DNA of 64,000 bases, taken from Nonomuraea solani (lineage in GTDB: Bacteria; Actinomycetota; Actinomycetes; Streptosporangiales; Streptosporangiaceae). The DNA lies in NCBI RefSeq assembly GCF_900108335.1, contig NZ_FNVT01000015.1, positions 224,977 to 288,976 on the forward strand. The letters are read 5' to 3'. Positions 1 to 7,740 of this stretch are shown here, in pieces (within the stretch, counting starts at the first letter, position 1; each line of letters begins with the position of its first letter). A program made the translations under genes and the position numbers. Under the pieces are notes generated by a model that did not search any database, was not told the origin of the DNA, and saw nothing but the letters and a program-made list of their open reading frames with translations.

Positions 1-535
1 GCCCGTGCAGGATCGCCTCCTCCTCCGTCGCGCCCACGGCGAGGCCGCAGGTCTCGGTGCCGTAGAGGTAGAACTCCTGGCCGTGCAGGGGGTGAAAGAC
101 CGCCTCCGCCGGCGCCCAGCGCACGTGCCCGTCGCCGAGGTGGCGGACCTCGGTCCATCCGTACGGCCGGTCCAGGTCGATCTTGCGGCCGGCGTACGGG
201 GTCAGGGACTTCAGGTCCAGGACGTCGTCCCGGCCGAGCATGGAGCGGATGGGCAGCCGGCGGATCCGGTCCGCGTGATGCCGTCCCTCCGCCCAGTGGT
301 GCTCCACGGCCTCCATCGCCGCGCTCATCCAGGCCTGGGCGGGTGTGGTGCCCTTGCCCGAGTGCACGCACAGGCCCAGCTCTTCGGCCTCGGGGCGGAT
401 CGCCAGGAACACCGGGAAGCCCAGGACGTCGAGCCCGGTGATGTCCGCGACGCGCGACACGCCGATGCCGTCCAGGAGCTCAGCCGTGGCGGCGAGCCTT
501 TCGGCGGTGATCCTGGCGTCCGGGGTCAGGCGCAC
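1..535 (-). CDS. YcaO-domain protein, second copy in the RiPP cluster (partial, C-terminus off window)
   Basis: The first 178 codons are present. The start is GTG at 535, behind a GGGAGGAGGTGA ribosome site and overlapping the end of the SagB gene. The protein shows YcaO signatures: a GKG-TT segment followed by an A-x6-AAMEAVEHHW helix, and later ETCGLAVGATEEEAILHG, the usual ATP-site strand and helix. YcaO enzymes activate backbone amides with ATP to form azolines, thioamides or amidines. The C-terminus that would help to tell these apart is missing. It is a separate protein from the YcaO fused to an E1-like domain just upstream, so the cluster has two YcaO modules. Its exact reaction cannot be assigned. 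Confidence 0.85.
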   Translation of the reverse strand, partial: MRLTPDARITAERLAATAELLDGIGVSRVADITGLDVLGFPVFLAIRPEAEELGLCVHSGKGTTPAQAWMSAAMEAVEHHWAEGRHHADRIRRLPIRSMLGRDDVLDLKSLTPYAGRKIDLDRPYGWTEVRHLGDGHVRWAPAEAVFHPLHGQEFYLYGTETCGLAVGATEEEAILHG

Positions 536-1248
536 GGCGGGCTCACCTCCTCCCGCGCCCCGGCCAGCACCGCGTACACGGCGGCCTCCTGGCCGGGCAG
601 GCAGCCCAGTGCGGCGTCGAGGTCGGCGTCGTAGAAGCCGCCGACCGGGCAGGCCGCCAGCTCGTACGCGGTGGCGGCCAGCAGCAGATTCTGTGCCATG
701 TGACCGACTTCGAGCAGCAGGAACCGGTAACCGCGCCCCTGGTATTTCGCGGTCGTCTCCGCCGGCCTGATCGTGAAGACGAAGGCGCACGAGCAGCGCA
801 GCGCCATGCCCGCGTCCACGAAGAGGGCGGGCCAGATCCGGCCGGGCGCGCCCCACGGACGGCGCTCCAGCGCATGCGACTCCGGCACATACCGGTACAC
901 GCCGTCGTCCAGCCCGTCCGCGTCGAACACCGCCACCCAGAGGGCCGTCCCCGGCAGCGCGCCCGCCGACGGGTGGGTGTGCCGCCCGGACTCGGTACGG
1001 CCGGCCGCCGCCCAGCACAGGCCGCCCAGCTCGGCGAGGGACAGCCCGCCCTGGAACCGCCGCCGGGATCGGCGCCGGCCGATCAGCTCCCGCAGATCGA
1101 CGGGCATGGCCGAGGGCTGTTCCAGCCGGACGACGTCGCGCTCGTCCGGCAGCAGCGGCGGCAGGGACTCATGAACGGCCCCCGCCGGGCTCTTCGGGCC
1201 GAGCAGGCGGGTGTTGGAGGTCTCCTCGTGCATCGCTCGCCAGGACAT
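526..1248 (-). CDS. SagB-type azoline dehydrogenase (FMN nitroreductase fold)
   Basis: This 240-residue protein belongs to the SagB/ThcOx branch of FMN oxidoreductases, which oxidise thiazolines and oxazolines to thiazoles and oxazoles in RiPPs. The basic FMN-contact segment RRRSRRRF lies at about 58-65, PSAGAL at 93-98, and the catalytic Lys-Tyr pair is K168-Y169 within AKYQGRGYRF. It is followed by the family helix LEVGHMAQNLLLAA. The gene starts 6 bp after the YcaO fusion stop and its end overlaps the next YcaO start, so translation is probably coupled. Having the Lys-Tyr pair suggests that the product carries oxidised azoles rather than only azolines. Confidence 0.88.
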   Translation of the reverse strand: MSWRAMHEETSNTRLLGPKSPAGAVHESLPPLLPDERDVVRLEQPSAMPVDLRELIGRRRSRRRFQGGLSLAELGGLCWAAAGRTESGRHTHPSAGALPGTALWVAVFDADGLDDGVYRYVPESHALERRPWGAPGRIWPALFVDAGMALRCSCAFVFTIRPAETTAKYQGRGYRFLLLEVGHMAQNLLLAATAYELAACPVGGFYDADLDAALGCLPGQEAAVYAVLAGAREEVSPPCA

Positions 1249-1254
1249 ATCGCC

Positions 1255-3192
1255 TCACCAGTACGGATGGGGTGCCGGGTGGTAGGTGAACGAGGGCGGG
1301 ACGGGCCGGCCGGTCATCAGCTCGCCCACCCTGACGAGCCGGTCCGAGCCGAGGTAGCGATGCGTCTCCTCCTGGATCAGCGGCTGGGTGTCGGTGACGA
1401 TCGTCTTGACGGCGTGCAGGCCGTGCCTCCTGGTGGCGTCCCCGCCGAGGTCGCACACGATCACCTGGTGTCCCTGCGCGCCGAGGACGCCGACGAGGTG
1501 GTCCAGCAGCTCGCGATCGCCGGACACCGGCAGATCCGGCACGGGCGGCGGGCCGGGCGGCGCGTCGTACAGGAAGCGGAGGTGACGCTGATTTGGTTCG
1601 TGCAGGTAGTAGGCCGGGTGGTCGGCCAGGCGCCGGGGCAGGGGCCGGGGCCGCCGCCGGTCTCGTCGCACGGCGGCCAGCCGCCTGACCGCGCAGAAGG
1701 TGCCGGCGGCCTGGCGCAGCGCGGCCTCCGCCGCCGCCCGCTCGGAGGCGGCGGCCGCGCAGCCAGCGGCGAGGAACGGGCCGTAGGCGTCGCGGGCGCT
1801 GAGGAGCGCCAGGCAGACAGGAACGGGCAGGGGGCCGCGCAGCGCGAAGAGGGCGACGTCGCCGGGGAACGCGCGCAGCGGCGCCAGCGGCCCGCGCAGC
1901 CGCCCGTCCTCGACGGGCCTGCGTACGGGGATGGCCGCGTACAGCCAGGTCAGCATGAGCGCGTCGCGGGCGATGACCTCCAGCAGGCCGCGCACGATCG
2001 CGCGGTCCCTGCCGGGGCTGCACGCGCCGCCGGTGCTGGCCGGCTCGACCAGCCGATACGGGAGGGGCTCGGGGTCGGCGTCGAGCAGGACCGCGTCGCC
2101 GGGGACCCAGATGTCCTCGTCGTCCGGGAGGGTCCGCCCGCGCACCCATTTCAGGGGGAGGTCGTCGGAGTACGGCACGAGCCCGCAGCCGGGCCGGGCG
2201 TATTCGCCGGGCGCCAAGGGGGTCAGCCTCCGGGGGTCCAGGGTCGGGCCGGGCACGCCCGCACGGGCCAGGGGTGCGGTGACCTGCGTACCGACCGGGT
2301 GGGTGAGGCAGTAGCGCTCGACGAACTCGCCGAGCGCGCGACCGGTCGCCGTCAGGGCGGAGGTTCCGGTGCCCAGCCCGGCGATCGGTGTGCCCGGCGC
2401 GCCGGCGCGGGAGGAGCCGAGGGCCCGCACCCGATGCACGGCCGGGTCGCCCATCGTGCCGTCCCTGAGCGTCACCGAGACGCGCAGGCCGTTCTCGGCG
2501 AAAAATCCCAGCGCGGACCCGATCGTCGACAGCGCCTCCTCCTCCGGGCCGAGACCGGGAGGGGCGCTCAACACGGTGGCCGAGGTGCTCGACACGGTGG
2601 CCGGGGTGCTCAGCGCCGTGACCGGGGCGCTCAGTGCCGTGACCGGGGCGCTCAGTGCCGTGGCCGGGGGTGGCGACTGGCAGGTCAGGCAGCCGGGCCG
2701 CCGGCTCACCCGGCCCGATCGCGGCGACGCCCCGGCCACCACATAGGCGCCCGGCTGCCGGCGCGACACCAGCGTCAGCGCCGCCTGAGCCGCCCGCGCG
2801 GCGGTGTCCGCGTCCACGGCGGAAACCGGCTCGTCCAGCCCCGCCAGGTACGCCCCCACCCCGTCCCCCGGCGACCGATGCTCTCCCAGCTCGGCCACCA
2901 GACAGGAGTGGCAGGGCCCACGACCCGGCAGGAGGAGCGGCCCGACCAGCACGTCGGCGCCGAGCCCGCGAATCGGCAGCCACGGCCGCGCCCGCCGCCT
3001 GGCCCAGAGGTTCACCTGCTCCAGCTCGGCCACCGGCGCGGCGACGACCAGAAGCGCCCCGCTCACCAGATCCCGCCACGCGGCGACCCGGCGAGCGGAC
3101 AGCAGTCCGGCGACGGCGTCCGCGACGACACCCTCCCCGGCGACGGCCACCGACGACACCTTGGCCGGGGCGGCCCGCGCCTGTGTGATCAC
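1255..3192 (-). CDS. E1-like/YcaO fusion cyclodehydratase (TOMM type)
   Basis: The 645-residue protein starts at GTG 3192, in a GTGA overlap with the PqqD-like gene. The N-terminal third is ThiF/E1-like: a Rossmann-type strand (VAVAGEGVVADAV), GPLLLPGRGPCHSC and GCLTC, giving the CxxC pairs C94/C97 and C168/C171 expected to bind zinc. A repetitive TALSAPV linker (about 179-212) leads to the YcaO domain (ALGEFVERYC near 286-295). The protein ends in PAPHPYW, which contains the PxPxP tail of azoline-forming YcaO enzymes. Such fusions cyclise Cys, Ser or Thr of a precursor using ATP. The protein begins almost directly at the Rossmann strand, so it seems to lack its own peptide-recognition domain. 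Confidence 0.85.
   Translation of the reverse strand: MITQARAAPAKVSSVAVAGEGVVADAVAGLLSARRVAAWRDLVSGALLVVAAPVAELEQVNLWARRRARPWLPIRGLGADVLVGPLLLPGRGPCHSCLVAELGEHRSPGDGVGAYLAGLDEPVSAVDADTAARAAQAALTLVSRRQPGAYVVAGASPRSGRVSRRPGCLTCQSPPPATALSAPVTALSAPVTALSTPATVSSTSATVLSAPPGLGPEEEALSTIGSALGFFAENGLRVSVTLRDGTMGDPAVHRVRALGSSRAGAPGTPIAGLGTGTSALTATGRALGEFVERYCLTHPVGTQVTAPLARAGVPGPTLDPRRLTPLAPGEYARPGCGLVPYSDDLPLKWVRGRTLPDDEDIWVPGDAVLLDADPEPLPYRLVEPASTGGACSPGRDRAIVRGLLEVIARDALMLTWLYAAIPVRRPVEDGRLRGPLAPLRAFPGDVALFALRGPLPVPVCLALLSARDAYGPFLAAGCAAAASERAAAEAALRQAAGTFCAVRRLAAVRRDRRRPRPLPRRLADHPAYYLHEPNQRHLRFLYDAPPGPPPVPDLPVSGDRELLDHLVGVLGAQGHQVIVCDLGGDATRRHGLHAVKTIVTDTQPLIQEETHRYLGSDRLVRVGELMTGRPVPPSFTYHPAPHPYW
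2564..2668. repeat. Five tandem 21-bp repeats inside the cyclodehydratase linker
   Basis: Five consecutive 21-bp units related to GCGCTCAGTGCCGTGACCGG(G) encode seven-residue repeats (TALSAPV type) on the minus strand, between the E1-like and YcaO domains. The units nearest 2668 are almost identical and those nearest 2564 have diverged. Because the unit is a multiple of three, copy number can change without breaking the frame. Confidence 0.85.
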
Positions 3193-3458
3193 GCGTTCTC
3201 CCCGTCGGCGAGCAGCAGCCGCGCGTCGATGAGCTGGCGTACCAGGCTCCTCATGTCGGACTCGATCACCTCGCGGGGAGCGTCGAAGAGGTCGCAGACA
3301 TGGGCGACGGCGGCGTCCACCGTGTCGCCCTTCGCGAGCGCCGACCAGAACTCGCCGCCGGTCTCGTTCAGCGCGAAGTAGACGTCGTTGCGGGTGTCCA
3401 GCAGCACGGCACTGTCGTCGAACATGGTCGTCACGACGTGCTCGGGGATACGAATCAT
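3189..3458 (-). CDS. PqqD-like RiPP recognition element (lasso B1 type)
   Basis: This is an 89-residue protein of the PqqD winged-helix family. Its pattern, VVTTMFDDSAVLLDTRNDVYFALNETG (about residues 8-34, quoted here as one segment description) followed by a helical half ending RQLIDARLLL, is that of lasso B1 proteins, which bind the leader peptide. The ATG at 3458 lies 5 bp past the cyclase stop, and the 3' end overlaps the YcaO fusion by GTGA. In lasso clusters the B1 is normally followed by a transglutaminase-like B2 peptidase. Here that position is taken by the YcaO fusion. This element may present one leader to both sets of enzymes (inference). Confidence 0.8.
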   Translation of the reverse strand: MIRIPEHVVTTMFDDSAVLLDTRNDVYFALNETGGEFWSALAKGDTVDAAVAHVCDLFDAPREVIESDMRSLVRQLIDARLLLADGENA

Positions 3459-3463
3459 GATCT

Positions 3464-5371
3464 TCAGCTCCAGAAATCCACGCTCTGGTCCCGCAGGGCG
3501 CGAAGCCAGACCTCCATGCCGACGATTCCGTTGACCAGCCACGAGTTCATGGGCAGCCCGAGGCGCATCCGGTTCAGGGCGGCGGCGAGCCGGGCGCCGT
3601 CGACCAGGCCCAGTTCCACGACCCGGGCGCCGGAGACGAGGTCGAGGACGCGGTCCATGTTGTGCGCGAGCCCGGCGTAGATGTCGGCGTTGTAGTCGCC
3701 CTTGGTCGAGCGGTCGAAGGGGTGGTGCGGGAACTCGGCGGCGAGGGCGTCGCGCAGCAGCGGTTTGGCGGCGAACGGGCTGCCCCGGTAGGCGATCCGG
3801 CTCGCGAGACACGCCTCGATGACCGCCGCGTCCAGGAAGGGGTAGTGGACGGAGACGCCGTTCGCCTGGGCCGCCTCGCGCAGCGTCTGGCAGATCCGGC
3901 CGATGAACCAGATCTCGACGATCGAGCCGTGCTGTCCCGGGGTGTCGGCGTACGGCTCGGCCCGCGCCGCCAGGGCGCCGACCTCCTCGCTCAGCGCCAG
4001 CCGGGCCTCCGGCGTGAACCAGTCGGCGCTCTGCGAGGGCAGCGACCAGCCGACGTACGACCGCTGGCGGTGCGCGGGGCTCAGCCAGTCGACGGGGTCG
4101 CGCAGCGCCTCGCGCTGACCGGCCACCCAGCGGCGGTACGGCCGCGCGCCGAGCCCGGCGGCGGTCGCGAACAGGTGCAGCGTGGAGAAGCTCTTGACCT
4201 GCGCCCAGCCCCGGGCCTGGGCCAGCGCCGTACGGAGTTCGCGCCGCCTGATCAGGTCGGCCAGATAGCCGAGCGGCGGCACGAGGACGGCGTCGCCGCC
4301 CTCACCGTCGAGGTGCATGTCGGACCCGGCGGCCCGCGCCACCTCCATGACCGTGCGGAACCTGCCGTAGGAGTAGGCGAACAGCGCGGGCTCGCCGGTG
4401 AGGGGCACGGCGTCGAGGTCGCTGAAGTGGCGCGGGAACAGCTCGGCGGGCAGGAACGTGCTGTCGATGTTGGGGTGCCCGGCGGCGGCCCGGCGCGCGA
4501 GGGCGAGGTCGTCGTCGGATCCGTTGGCGGCGCTGCCGTAGGTCACGGTGGTCAGGGAACGCCCGTCGGCGGCCAGGCGGCGCGCGGCGAGCAGGGTGAG
4601 GGCCGTGGAGTCCATGCCCCCGCTGAGGTCGGCGGTGGGCTGCCGGCTCCCGTCGGCCCGCGCCTCGACGGCGTGCGTGAGCCGCTCGCGCAGCAGCCGG
4701 GCCGCCTCGCCGGGCTCCGTCTCGGGGCCGGGCGGCCGCCAGTACGGCAGGCAGCGCACCGTGCCGCCGCCGATTTCGAGGTAGCCGCCGGCCGGCACCC
4801 GGCGGACCTCGCGGAACGGGGAGCGCTCGGCCAGGAGGTCGGGCAGCCACGGGCACATGAGGCTGCCGGTGAACCAGCCGAGGTCGAGGTCGCTCTCCTC
4901 CAGCCAGGCAAGGGGCAGCGTGGAGTTGGCGAACCAGCAAGTGTCCCCCAGGCGCCGGTAGTAGATCGCCCGCTGGCCGGACACGTCGGAGTAGGCCCGT
5001 AAACGGCCCGGTTCGCGTATCAGGAGGTTGAAGTCTCCGGGTGCCGAGGTGAGCAGGTCCTCGTGGCGCCCCGACCTGAGCACTTCGGCGGCTTTCCTGC
5101 GGAGTACGGCGGGACCCGAGATCCAGTCGCCCAGCACGACGAGATCGCCGGCCGTCCACACCTGCCGGGCCGGCCATTGCGAGCCCAGCCAGAGCCTCGA
5201 CGGCCCGTTCCAGACGACTTTCCCGGCCCGCGGCCCGCGAACGGGCGGCGGTTCATTTGTTATCGGCGCGCACCCGACGAACCAGCGATCGGCCGGCTCC
5301 CGCACTCTTTCCACGAGACGATTCCTCACCGAAGCGTGAATGAAGGGGGGTCTGGCCGGTCGTTCATTCAT
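3464..5371 (-). CDS. Lasso peptide macrolactam synthetase (asparagine-synthetase-like)
   Basis: The 635-residue protein has a degenerate glutaminase-like N-terminal half and an ATP-pyrophosphatase half. The PP-loop DLSGGMDST puts the SGGxDS motif at 250-255, and DGEGGDAVL is the downstream substrate/Mg segment. No Cys follows the initiator, as expected for lasso C proteins that do not use glutamine. These enzymes adenylate an Asp or Glu side chain and join it to the N-terminal amine of the core. The longest frame starts at ATG 5371, which lies in a hairpin loop without a ribosome site. GTG 5314 (V20), preceded by GTGAGGAAT, is a credible alternative start. It follows the precursor directly. 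Confidence 0.85.
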   Translation of the reverse strand: MNERPARPPFIHASVRNRLVERVREPADRWFVGCAPITNEPPPVRGPRAGKVVWNGPSRLWLGSQWPARQVWTAGDLVVLGDWISGPAVLRRKAAEVLRSGRHEDLLTSAPGDFNLLIREPGRLRAYSDVSGQRAIYYRRLGDTCWFANSTLPLAWLEESDLDLGWFTGSLMCPWLPDLLAERSPFREVRRVPAGGYLEIGGGTVRCLPYWRPPGPETEPGEAARLLRERLTHAVEARADGSRQPTADLSGGMDSTALTLLAARRLAADGRSLTTVTYGSAANGSDDDLALARRAAAGHPNIDSTFLPAELFPRHFSDLDAVPLTGEPALFAYSYGRFRTVMEVARAAGSDMHLDGEGGDAVLVPPLGYLADLIRRRELRTALAQARGWAQVKSFSTLHLFATAAGLGARPYRRWVAGQREALRDPVDWLSPAHRQRSYVGWSLPSQSADWFTPEARLALSEEVGALAARAEPYADTPGQHGSIVEIWFIGRICQTLREAAQANGVSVHYPFLDAAVIEACLASRIAYRGSPFAAKPLLRDALAAEFPHHPFDRSTKGDYNADIYAGLAHNMDRVLDLVSGARVVELGLVDGARLAAALNRMRLGLPMNSWLVNGIVGMEVWLRALRDQSVDFWS

Positions 5372-5387
5372 GCGTTGACCGGCCAGA
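5351..5387 (-). promoter_or_regulatory. Stem-loop between precursor and cyclase
   Basis: TCTGGCCGGTC (5351-5361) and GACCGGCCAGA (5377-5387) form a perfect 11-bp stem with a 15-nt loop. No T-run follows. The hairpin lies just downstream of the precursor stop, and its loop contains the longest-frame ATG of the cyclase. Such stems often protect or attenuate RiPP mRNAs so that precursor exceeds enzyme, and this is my inference here. Confidence 0.7.
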
Positions 5388-5395
5388 CGCGGCGT

Positions 5396-5509
5396 CTACC
5401 AGTAGTAGGCGCCCTTGTCCGCGGTGTCGCAGCAGTTACCGCTCAGGGTCAACTCCACTGCGTCGCCCAACTTGAACAGCATCGGCGGTTCGTACTTGCG
5501 TTTCTCCAT
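5396..5509 (-). CDS. Lasso-type RiPP precursor peptide with Cys-Cys core
   Basis: This 37-residue peptide is too short for ordinary gene finding. The ATG at 5509 is preceded by a strong GGGAGGTGG site. The leader matches the actinobacterial lasso pattern YxxPxLxxxGxxxxxT as YEPPMLFKLGDAVELT. The conserved Thr marks position -2 in lasso peptides, which gives the core SGNCCDTADKGAYYW with Asp9 as ring acceptor. If the core starts one residue later at Gly, the acceptor is position 8. The core has two adjacent Cys as well as Ser and Thr, candidates for azole formation by the YcaO and SagB enzymes encoded downstream. The aromatic YYW tail could act as a lasso plug. Confidence 0.85.
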   Translation of the reverse strand: MEKRKYEPPMLFKLGDAVELTLSGNCCDTADKGAYYW

Positions 5510-5822
5510 TTTCCACCTCCCTTGCAGCTAGACAGCCTTGTGGAACGCGCGCCGGCAGACGGGCGCGCGCGAATCAGGTGGATTTTCGACGAGGGGAATT
5601 ACTCGTCAGAAGAGGCTGGAGAGGTCTCGTATGACCAAGTGGACAGCATCAACCTTCTGGGGACGCATGCACATATGTCGAGACTTATAGATCTCGGCCC
5701 GCGAGTCAACCCCGAAGTCGCACGCAATTTCGAACGTGACGCGTTGGGGCGATGAGAAAAGAAGGAACTCCTGTGAAAGAAGCAATTCTCATGGGCGGGC
5801 CGGGACAATGGGAAACGGTTTG
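5510..5822. other. Intergenic region upstream of the RiPP precursor, with a weak promoter candidate
   Basis: This stretch is more AT-rich than its surroundings and separates the precursor from the helicase 3' end. On the minus strand TTGACT (5704-5709) and TATAAG (5684-5689) resemble -35 and -10 boxes, but the 14-bp spacing is short, so the promoter call is weak. On the plus strand GTG at 5773, behind AAGGAACTCCT, opens a frame starting VKEAILMGGPGQWETV that runs straight into the helicase tail. It may be a truncated gene. Confidence 0.4.
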
Positions 5823-7517
5823 TCAGCGGGGACGCCTGGTATGCGTCTCACGCTCGCGGCGGACGGTCGGCCGCCTGCCCTTGATGGTGGCCCGCCGGAG
5901 TGCGGCGATCACCTCGTCGGCCGCGGAGTCGGGCACCTCCACCAGCGAGAACCGCTCGGCGATCTCGATCGCGCCGATGTCGCGCCCGCTCAGCCGCGAC
6001 TCGCCGGCGATCGCCCCGACGAGGTCCTGCGGCCGGATGCCCGCGCTGCGCCCGACGTTGAAGAAGAGCCGGGCCATACCGCCGGCCGGGCCGCGCCCGT
6101 AGCGCTGGCCGTCCGGGCGGCCGTCCCGCTGCCCGCCGCGCTTGTCCACGGTGCGCGGCGAGATCTCGGGGATCTCCTCCTCGTCCAGCGCTCCCCCGCT
6201 GGACTCGTGCGCCAGCTTGACGGCGGCGAGCGCCACCTCCATGAGGTCGAACTCGTCGGCGAGCGACTCGACCACGACGCGGAACGGCTCCAGGTCGTCC
6301 TGGAGCAGGCATTCCTCCAGCGCGGCCCGGGTCAGCTCCATCCGGCGCGCCCGCAGGTCGGCGACGGTCGGCAGCCTCTCCACCGAGATGCGCTGCTTGG
6401 TCACCCGCTCGATCGACTTGAGCATGCGGTGCTCGCGCGGCTCCACCAGCGTCAGGGCCACGCCCTCGCGACCGGCGCGGCCCACGCGCCCGATGCGGTG
6501 CACGTACGCCTCGGGCGCGGACGGGACGTTGTAGTTGACGACGTGGGTGAGCTGCTCGATGTCGAGACCTCGCGCCGCCACGTCGGTCGCGACCAGCAGA
6601 TCGGCGGTCCCGGCCCGCAGCCGCGCCATCACCCGGTCGCGCTGCTCCTGCTCCATCCCGCCGTGCAGCGCCTCGGCGCGGTAGCCGCGCCCGTTCATGG
6701 CCTCGGTGAGCTGGTCGACCTCCTCGCGGGTGCGGCAGAAGATGATCGCGGCCGTCGGCGCCTCGATGTCGAGCAGCCGGCCCAGCGCGGCGGGCTTGTG
6801 CGACCTGGCCACCAGGTAGGCGGTCTGCTCCACCAGTGGCGTGGCCTCGCGCCCCTCGGCCGCCGCGTGCCCCATCTCGATGCGCACCGGGTCGCGCAGA
6901 TGGCGGCGGGCGATGCCGTCGATGCGCGGCGGCAGTGTCGCGGAGAACAGCACGGTCTGGCGCTCCTCGGGGGTCGCCGCCAGGATCTCCTCGATGTCGT
7001 CGGCGAAGCCCATGTCGAGCATCTCGTCGGCCTCGTCGAGCACGACGGTGCGCAGATCGCGCAGGTCGAGCGTGCCCCGCCCGATGTGGTCGAGGGCCCG
7101 CCCCGGTGTCGCCACCACGATGTCGACCCCGCGCTTGAGCGCCTGCAACTGGCGGACGATGGGCGCGCCGCCGTAGATGGGCAGAACGCGGGTGCCGAGT
7201 GTGCGGCCGTAGCGGTGGAACGCCTCCGAGACCTGCACGGCCAGCTCACGCGTGGGCACGAGGATCAGCGCCACCGGCCCGCCGCCGTCACCGGGTGGTG
7301 GCATGCGCTGCAGCACGGGCAGGGCGAACGCCGCGGTCTTGCCCGTGCCCGTCGCCGCCTGCCCGAGCAGGTCACGGCCCTCGACCAAGGGCGGGATCGC
7401 CTCACCCTGGATCGGGGTGGGCTCTTCGTAGCCCAGCGCGGACAGCACGTCCAGGAGCTCGGATCGGAGCCCCAGATCGGCGAAAGTGGTATCGCCGTCG
7501 TTCTCATTCACGGTCAT
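5823..7517 (-). CDS. deaD: DEAD-box RNA helicase with C-terminal DbpA-like RNA-binding domain
   Basis: The ATG at 7517 was chosen because GTGAGGAG lies 6 nt upstream; longer frames have no such site. The 564-residue protein carries a Q-motif (PTPIQGEAIP), AATGTGKT, PTRELA, DEAD, SAT, and the helicase C motifs RGLDIE and HRIGRVGRAG. The end (about 480-545, LFFNVGRSAGIRPQDLVGAI) is a DbpA/CsdA RNA-binding domain, followed by a basic tail. DeaD proteins unwind RNA during ribosome assembly and cold stress. It stands alone. Confidence 0.95.
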   Translation of the reverse strand: MTVNENDGDTTFADLGLRSELLDVLSALGYEEPTPIQGEAIPPLVEGRDLLGQAATGTGKTAAFALPVLQRMPPPGDGGGPVALILVPTRELAVQVSEAFHRYGRTLGTRVLPIYGGAPIVRQLQALKRGVDIVVATPGRALDHIGRGTLDLRDLRTVVLDEADEMLDMGFADDIEEILAATPEERQTVLFSATLPPRIDGIARRHLRDPVRIEMGHAAAEGREATPLVEQTAYLVARSHKPAALGRLLDIEAPTAAIIFCRTREEVDQLTEAMNGRGYRAEALHGGMEQEQRDRVMARLRAGTADLLVATDVAARGLDIEQLTHVVNYNVPSAPEAYVHRIGRVGRAGREGVALTLVEPREHRMLKSIERVTKQRISVERLPTVADLRARRMELTRAALEECLLQDDLEPFRVVVESLADEFDLMEVALAAVKLAHESSGGALDEEEIPEISPRTVDKRGGQRDGRPDGQRYGRGPAGGMARLFFNVGRSAGIRPQDLVGAIAGESRLSGRDIGAIEIAERFSLVEVPDSAADEVIAALRRATIKGRRPTVRRERETHTRRPR

Positions 7518-7740
7518 GGCCGACTCCTCACGAACTCCCACATCAAACGTCACAGCTCTACCCTTGCAGAGGATGTGGGAACGTCAGGCCGTGCCCTCCT
7601 CGGCCCGGGGCGCGAAGCGCCGTCCGGCGACCCTTTTCGAGCCCGCCGGGCAGGTAGTGGTGGGCGCGCACTCCATTGTGCTCTCGCCCGTCTGGCGGGA
7701 CCGCGTGATTCGCCGCCAGTTCATGATGTGCCGGCGTCGC

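Noticed and set aside
700..3381. Very long plus-strand open frame opposite the RiPP enzymes
   Set aside because: It is the mirror of high-GC coding on the minus strand, has no family motifs, and the minus-strand genes have ribosome sites and catalytic motifs.
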